NCBI GenBank assembly: GCA_045636925.1
Contig: JAZTYK010000032.1
Location: 1-64,000 of the forward strand
DNA length: 64,000 bases
Origin: JAZTYK01 sp045636925
GTDB taxonomy: Bacteria > Bacillota > Clostridia > Oscillospirales > Butyricicoccaceae
Direction: 5' to 3'
The notes beneath the pieces are model-generated. The model searched no databases. It worked only from the letters and a program-made list of their open reading frames with translations, and had not been told where the DNA came from. Below, piece by piece: positions 59,165 through 64,000 of this stretch. Every line of letters starts with the position of its first letter. The stretch's first letter is position 1. A program made the position numbers and the translations under genes.

Positions 59165-61119
59165 GGCTGCACCCGCTTAAACATTTTTTCCAGTTCGTAA
59201 CGGCTAAGGTAGACTACCGCAGGCCGCCCATGGGGACAGTTGCGAACGGTTTCGTCTGCCAGCACCTGCTTTGCAAAGCGAACAAGCTCGGCCTCTCCGG
59301 TAAAGTGTCCAGCCTTTACAGCTGCTTTGCATGCGATGCTCTTGCGGAGTTCGTCCAGAACCTGGCTCTCTGCTTTGCGTCCTTCGCGCAGCTGCTGGGC
59401 AACCTGTGCCAACAGGAAAGGTGTTTCTTCCATGTCCAGATAAACCGGGATCTCGCGAACCAACAGCCCACCAAGACCACCGTCCTCCACCTGGAATCCC
59501 AGGATTGCCAGCAGTTCTCCGGATGCCAGCAGCGCATCTTTTTCCTCGCTGCTGAGGCTGACCGCCAAAGGAGAAAGCAAGATTTGACCGGGCTGGGGCT
59601 CGTCCTGCTGACACAGCTTGTCATAGAGGATTTTTTCATGGGCGGCATGTTTGTCGATCAGCCAGATGCCATCCTTGTCCTCAGCCATGATATAGGTGCG
59701 GAAGGCTTCACCGATGACCCGCACCTCTGGTTCTTCTGCCGGCGTGGTTGCTTTTTCCGGAACGGACTTTATGTCTTGTGCAGGAGACTCTTTTGCCACA
59801 GGGAGCATCAGTTCCCGCACAGGGATATCTTCAAAGACAGGAGTATGTGCAATCTCCAACCGCGGCCGTTCTTCTGCCGTCTGCAAGGGCTTTCGGCTGG
59901 CTTCGTATTTCATTGCCGGCCGTTCTGCCACCTTGCTGTAGCTTTGTGTGTGACCTTCGGGGAAGGTATAAGCAGGACGAGAAGGTGTATAAGCTCTGGT
60001 GGTTATGCTGCGGTTTTCTTCTGCAGGCTTTTCTTCTGCAGACATCATCGCATTGGTATCCAGACGCTGCTGCTGCACCGTTACATTGTCTTCTGCCGGA
60101 CGTGCCGCCCGACGCATGGATTCCAGCTCTTGCAAGGATTCCAGTGCCGTACAAACAGCATGGTAAACCGCGGAAAACACCTCGCGCTCACGGGCAAACT
60201 TTACTTCCAGCTTGGCGGGATGTACATTCACATCCAGAGCCGCCGGACTCATGTACAGGTTCAGGAAACAAACCGGGAAACGACCCACGGTAACTTTGCC
60301 CTTAAACGCTTCTTCCAGCGCGGCGGACAGCAATCTGCTGCGAATGCAGCGGCCATTGATATAAAAATGCTGATAATTTCGATTGGGACGATTCAGTACA
60401 GGACGAGCCACAAAGCCACTGAGGCGGATCTCACCGTGATCACCCATGACCGTCACCAAAGACTCTGCCAGATCCTTACCGTAAATGGCATAGATGGCAT
60501 CCTGCATTTTTCCCTTTCCGGGTGTTGCAAAGATTTCTTTTCCCTCTTTGATGAAGGTGAAAGCAACCTCAGGATGGGCAATGGCCTGCTGTACCACCGC
60601 CTGTTCAACATATGCGCCCTCGGTGCTGTCCTTTTTCAAGAACTTGGCACGGGCAGGAATGTTGTAAAACAGTTCGCGCACCACCACAGTGGTGCCCAGT
60701 GGGCAGCCGGTCTCGTGAAAGGCAGTCTCCTCCCCTGCTTCGATGGAATACTGCACGCCTGTATCACTGTCGGGGGTACAGGTGAACAGATCTACCTTGG
60801 CCACCGATGCTACCGATGCCAGCGCCTCGCCGCGGAAGCCCAAAGTACGGATGCACATCAGGTCTTCTTCAGTATGCAGCTTGCTGGTGGCATGGCGCTT
60901 GAATGCCAGGGGTACATCTTCATAAGAAATGCCGTGACCGTCATCGGTAACGCGCAGATATGCCACACCACCGCTTTTGATTTCTACCGTAATGCGATGG
61001 CTGCCGGCATCAATGGCGTTTTCTACCAGTTCCTTGGCAACTGATGCCGGACGCTCGACTACCTCACCGGCGGCGATCATATTGGCCAGTTGTTGGGATA
61101 ATTGATGTATTTTGGCCAT
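59161..61119 (-). CDS. mutL: DNA mismatch repair endonuclease MutL
   Basis: The 652-residue protein has a GHL ATPase: ENAIDAGS (33-40), DDGHGI (59-64) and TLGFRGEAL (92-100). A low-complexity linker of about 130 residues leads to the C-terminal endonuclease domain with DKHAAHEKI (489-497, consensus DQHAxxERI) and CPHGRP near 628. These endonuclease motifs fit mismatch repair without MutH. ATG 61119 follows GGAG. It follows mutS by 46 bases and overlaps miaA. Confidence 0.96.
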   Translation of the reverse strand: MAKIHQLSQQLANMIAAGEVVERPASVAKELVENAIDAGSHRITVEIKSGGVAYLRVTDDGHGISYEDVPLAFKRHATSKLHTEEDLMCIRTLGFRGEALASVASVAKVDLFTCTPDSDTGVQYSIEAGEETAFHETGCPLGTTVVVRELFYNIPARAKFLKKDSTEGAYVEQAVVQQAIAHPEVAFTFIKEGKEIFATPGKGKMQDAIYAIYGKDLAESLVTVMGDHGEIRLSGFVARPVLNRPNRNYQHFYINGRCIRSRLLSAALEEAFKGKVTVGRFPVCFLNLYMSPAALDVNVHPAKLEVKFAREREVFSAVYHAVCTALESLQELESMRRAARPAEDNVTVQQQRLDTNAMMSAEEKPAEENRSITTRAYTPSRPAYTFPEGHTQSYSKVAERPAMKYEASRKPLQTAEERPRLEIAHTPVFEDIPVRELMLPVAKESPAQDIKSVPEKATTPAEEPEVRVIGEAFRTYIMAEDKDGIWLIDKHAAHEKILYDKLCQQDEPQPGQILLSPLAVSLSSEEKDALLASGELLAILGFQVEDGGLGGLLVREIPVYLDMEETPFLLAQVAQQLREGRKAESQVLDELRKSIACKAAVKAGHFTGEAELVRFAKQVLADETVRNCPHGRPAVVYLSRYELEKMFKRVQP

Positions 61120-61133
61120 AGGTTACTCCAATC

Positions 61134-61149
61134 TGCCGCGTACGCGGCA
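61134..61149 (-). repeat. Perfect 16-base palindrome between mutS and mutL
   Basis: TGCCGCGTACGCGGCA, 16 bases, entirely self-complementary. It has no T-tract on the transcribed strand, so it should not stop transcription; it may act as an mRNA hairpin. Confidence 0.5.
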
Positions 61150-61165
61150 AAAGAATGTATCAACG

Positions 61166-63805
<2,640 letters not shown>

Positions 63806-63807
63806 GC

Positions 63808-64000
63808 TTACTTCACCTTTCCAAACAATGCCCATGTGCTGCGGCGATCAATCTCTACCGGCAGGCACTGGCCTACAAGACCTTCCGGGCCTTTGACATG
63901 CACCAGCTTGAAACCCTCTGTTCTGCCGGTGTAGGTATAGTTTTCATCTTCACTGTAGCCGTCCAGCAGAACGGGCAGGGTCTTGCCCACATAGGGGTCA
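63808..64000 (-). CDS. miaB: tRNA-2-methylthio-N6-dimethylallyladenosine synthase (partial, C-terminal part only)
   Basis: Only the last 63 residues lie inside the window; the frame is open at base 64000. The sequence from DPYVGKTLPVLLDGYSED, then YTGRTEGFKLVHVKGPEGLVGQ and EIDRRSTWALFG, resembles the TRAM RNA-binding domain that ends MiaB. MiaB is a radical-SAM iron-sulphur enzyme adding a methylthio group to i6A37. The radical-SAM part is not visible. The order miaB-mutS-mutL-miaA-hfq supports the identity. Confidence 0.8.
   Translation of the reverse strand, partial: DPYVGKTLPVLLDGYSEDENYTYTGRTEGFKLVHVKGPEGLVGQCLPVEIDRRSTWALFGKVK

Noticed and set aside
59113..61044. 643-codon plus-strand frame opposite mutL
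   Set aside because: It is a shadow of mutL; the translated protein has no recognisable domain and lacks a start signal.

Overview
The window looks like chromosomal core sequence from a low-to-moderate GC anaerobic Firmicute of the class Clostridia, most plausibly an Oscillospirales/Ruminococcaceae-type gut bacterium. Pointers are the sporulation genes yqfC, yqfD and ylbJ, a PPi-type phosphofructokinase, a giant 2-hydroxyacyl-CoA dehydratase activase, the clostridial families DegV, DUF1836, DUF4364, DUF6054 and DUF554, and strong GGAGG ribosome binding sites. Species cannot be fixed from the sequence alone. No phage, IS element, CRISPR array, rRNA or integrase was seen. No gap between genes exceeds about 270 bases.

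Layout. 1-5.5 kb: small orphan proteins (NHLP-like leader, DUF1508, DUF6054), a CofE-like ligase, a MATE pump, DegV and a DUF1836 regulator with an apparently leaderless start. 5.6-14.3 kb: wecB, a YihY membrane protein, an EF-G-like GTPase, rlmB with a degenerate P-type-ATPase-like membrane protein, and lysC. 14.5-25.5 kb: exonuclease III, hemolysin III, a blaI/blaR1 locus in which blaR1 is wrecked, the 1412-residue activase, a signal-peptidase-like protein, mtnA, DUF4364 and a 3-hydroxyacyl-CoA dehydrogenase. 25.5-31.5 kb: two ABC-2 type export operons flanking divergent fba and pfp.

31.6-35.3 kb holds uvrC-rsmD-coaD-coiled-coil and an HPr homologue with Tyr at position 15. 35.4-43.4 kb is the conserved yqfC-yqfD-phoH-ybeY-era-yqzL-recO-mutS2 cluster, including a 41-residue yqzL that overlaps recO. 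43.4-51.8 kb: ylbJ, a small Cys-rich protein, a second MATE pump, a lipoprotein, tRNA-Leu(UAG), a short pyruvate-kinase-like protein, guaB, a HAD phosphatase and a small AT-rich P-loop protein. 51.9-64 kb: the cell-division/translation operon sepF-yggT-divIVA-ileS and the DNA-repair/tRNA-modification operon miaB-mutS-mutL-miaA-hfq followed by a HlyD-like adaptor.

Together the genes cover mismatch and excision repair (mutS, mutL, mutS2, uvrC, recO, exonuclease III), ribosome and tRNA maturation (rlmB, rsmD, era, ybeY, miaA, miaB), division-site assembly and PPi-linked glycolysis. The most unusual content is a set of catalytically altered homologues of well-known enzymes: a P-type-ATPase-like protein without its phosphorylation motif, an HPr without His-15, a signal-peptidase-like protein without its general base, and a pyruvate-kinase-like protein without its C-terminal domain. 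I found no convincing new multi-gene defence or mobile system.
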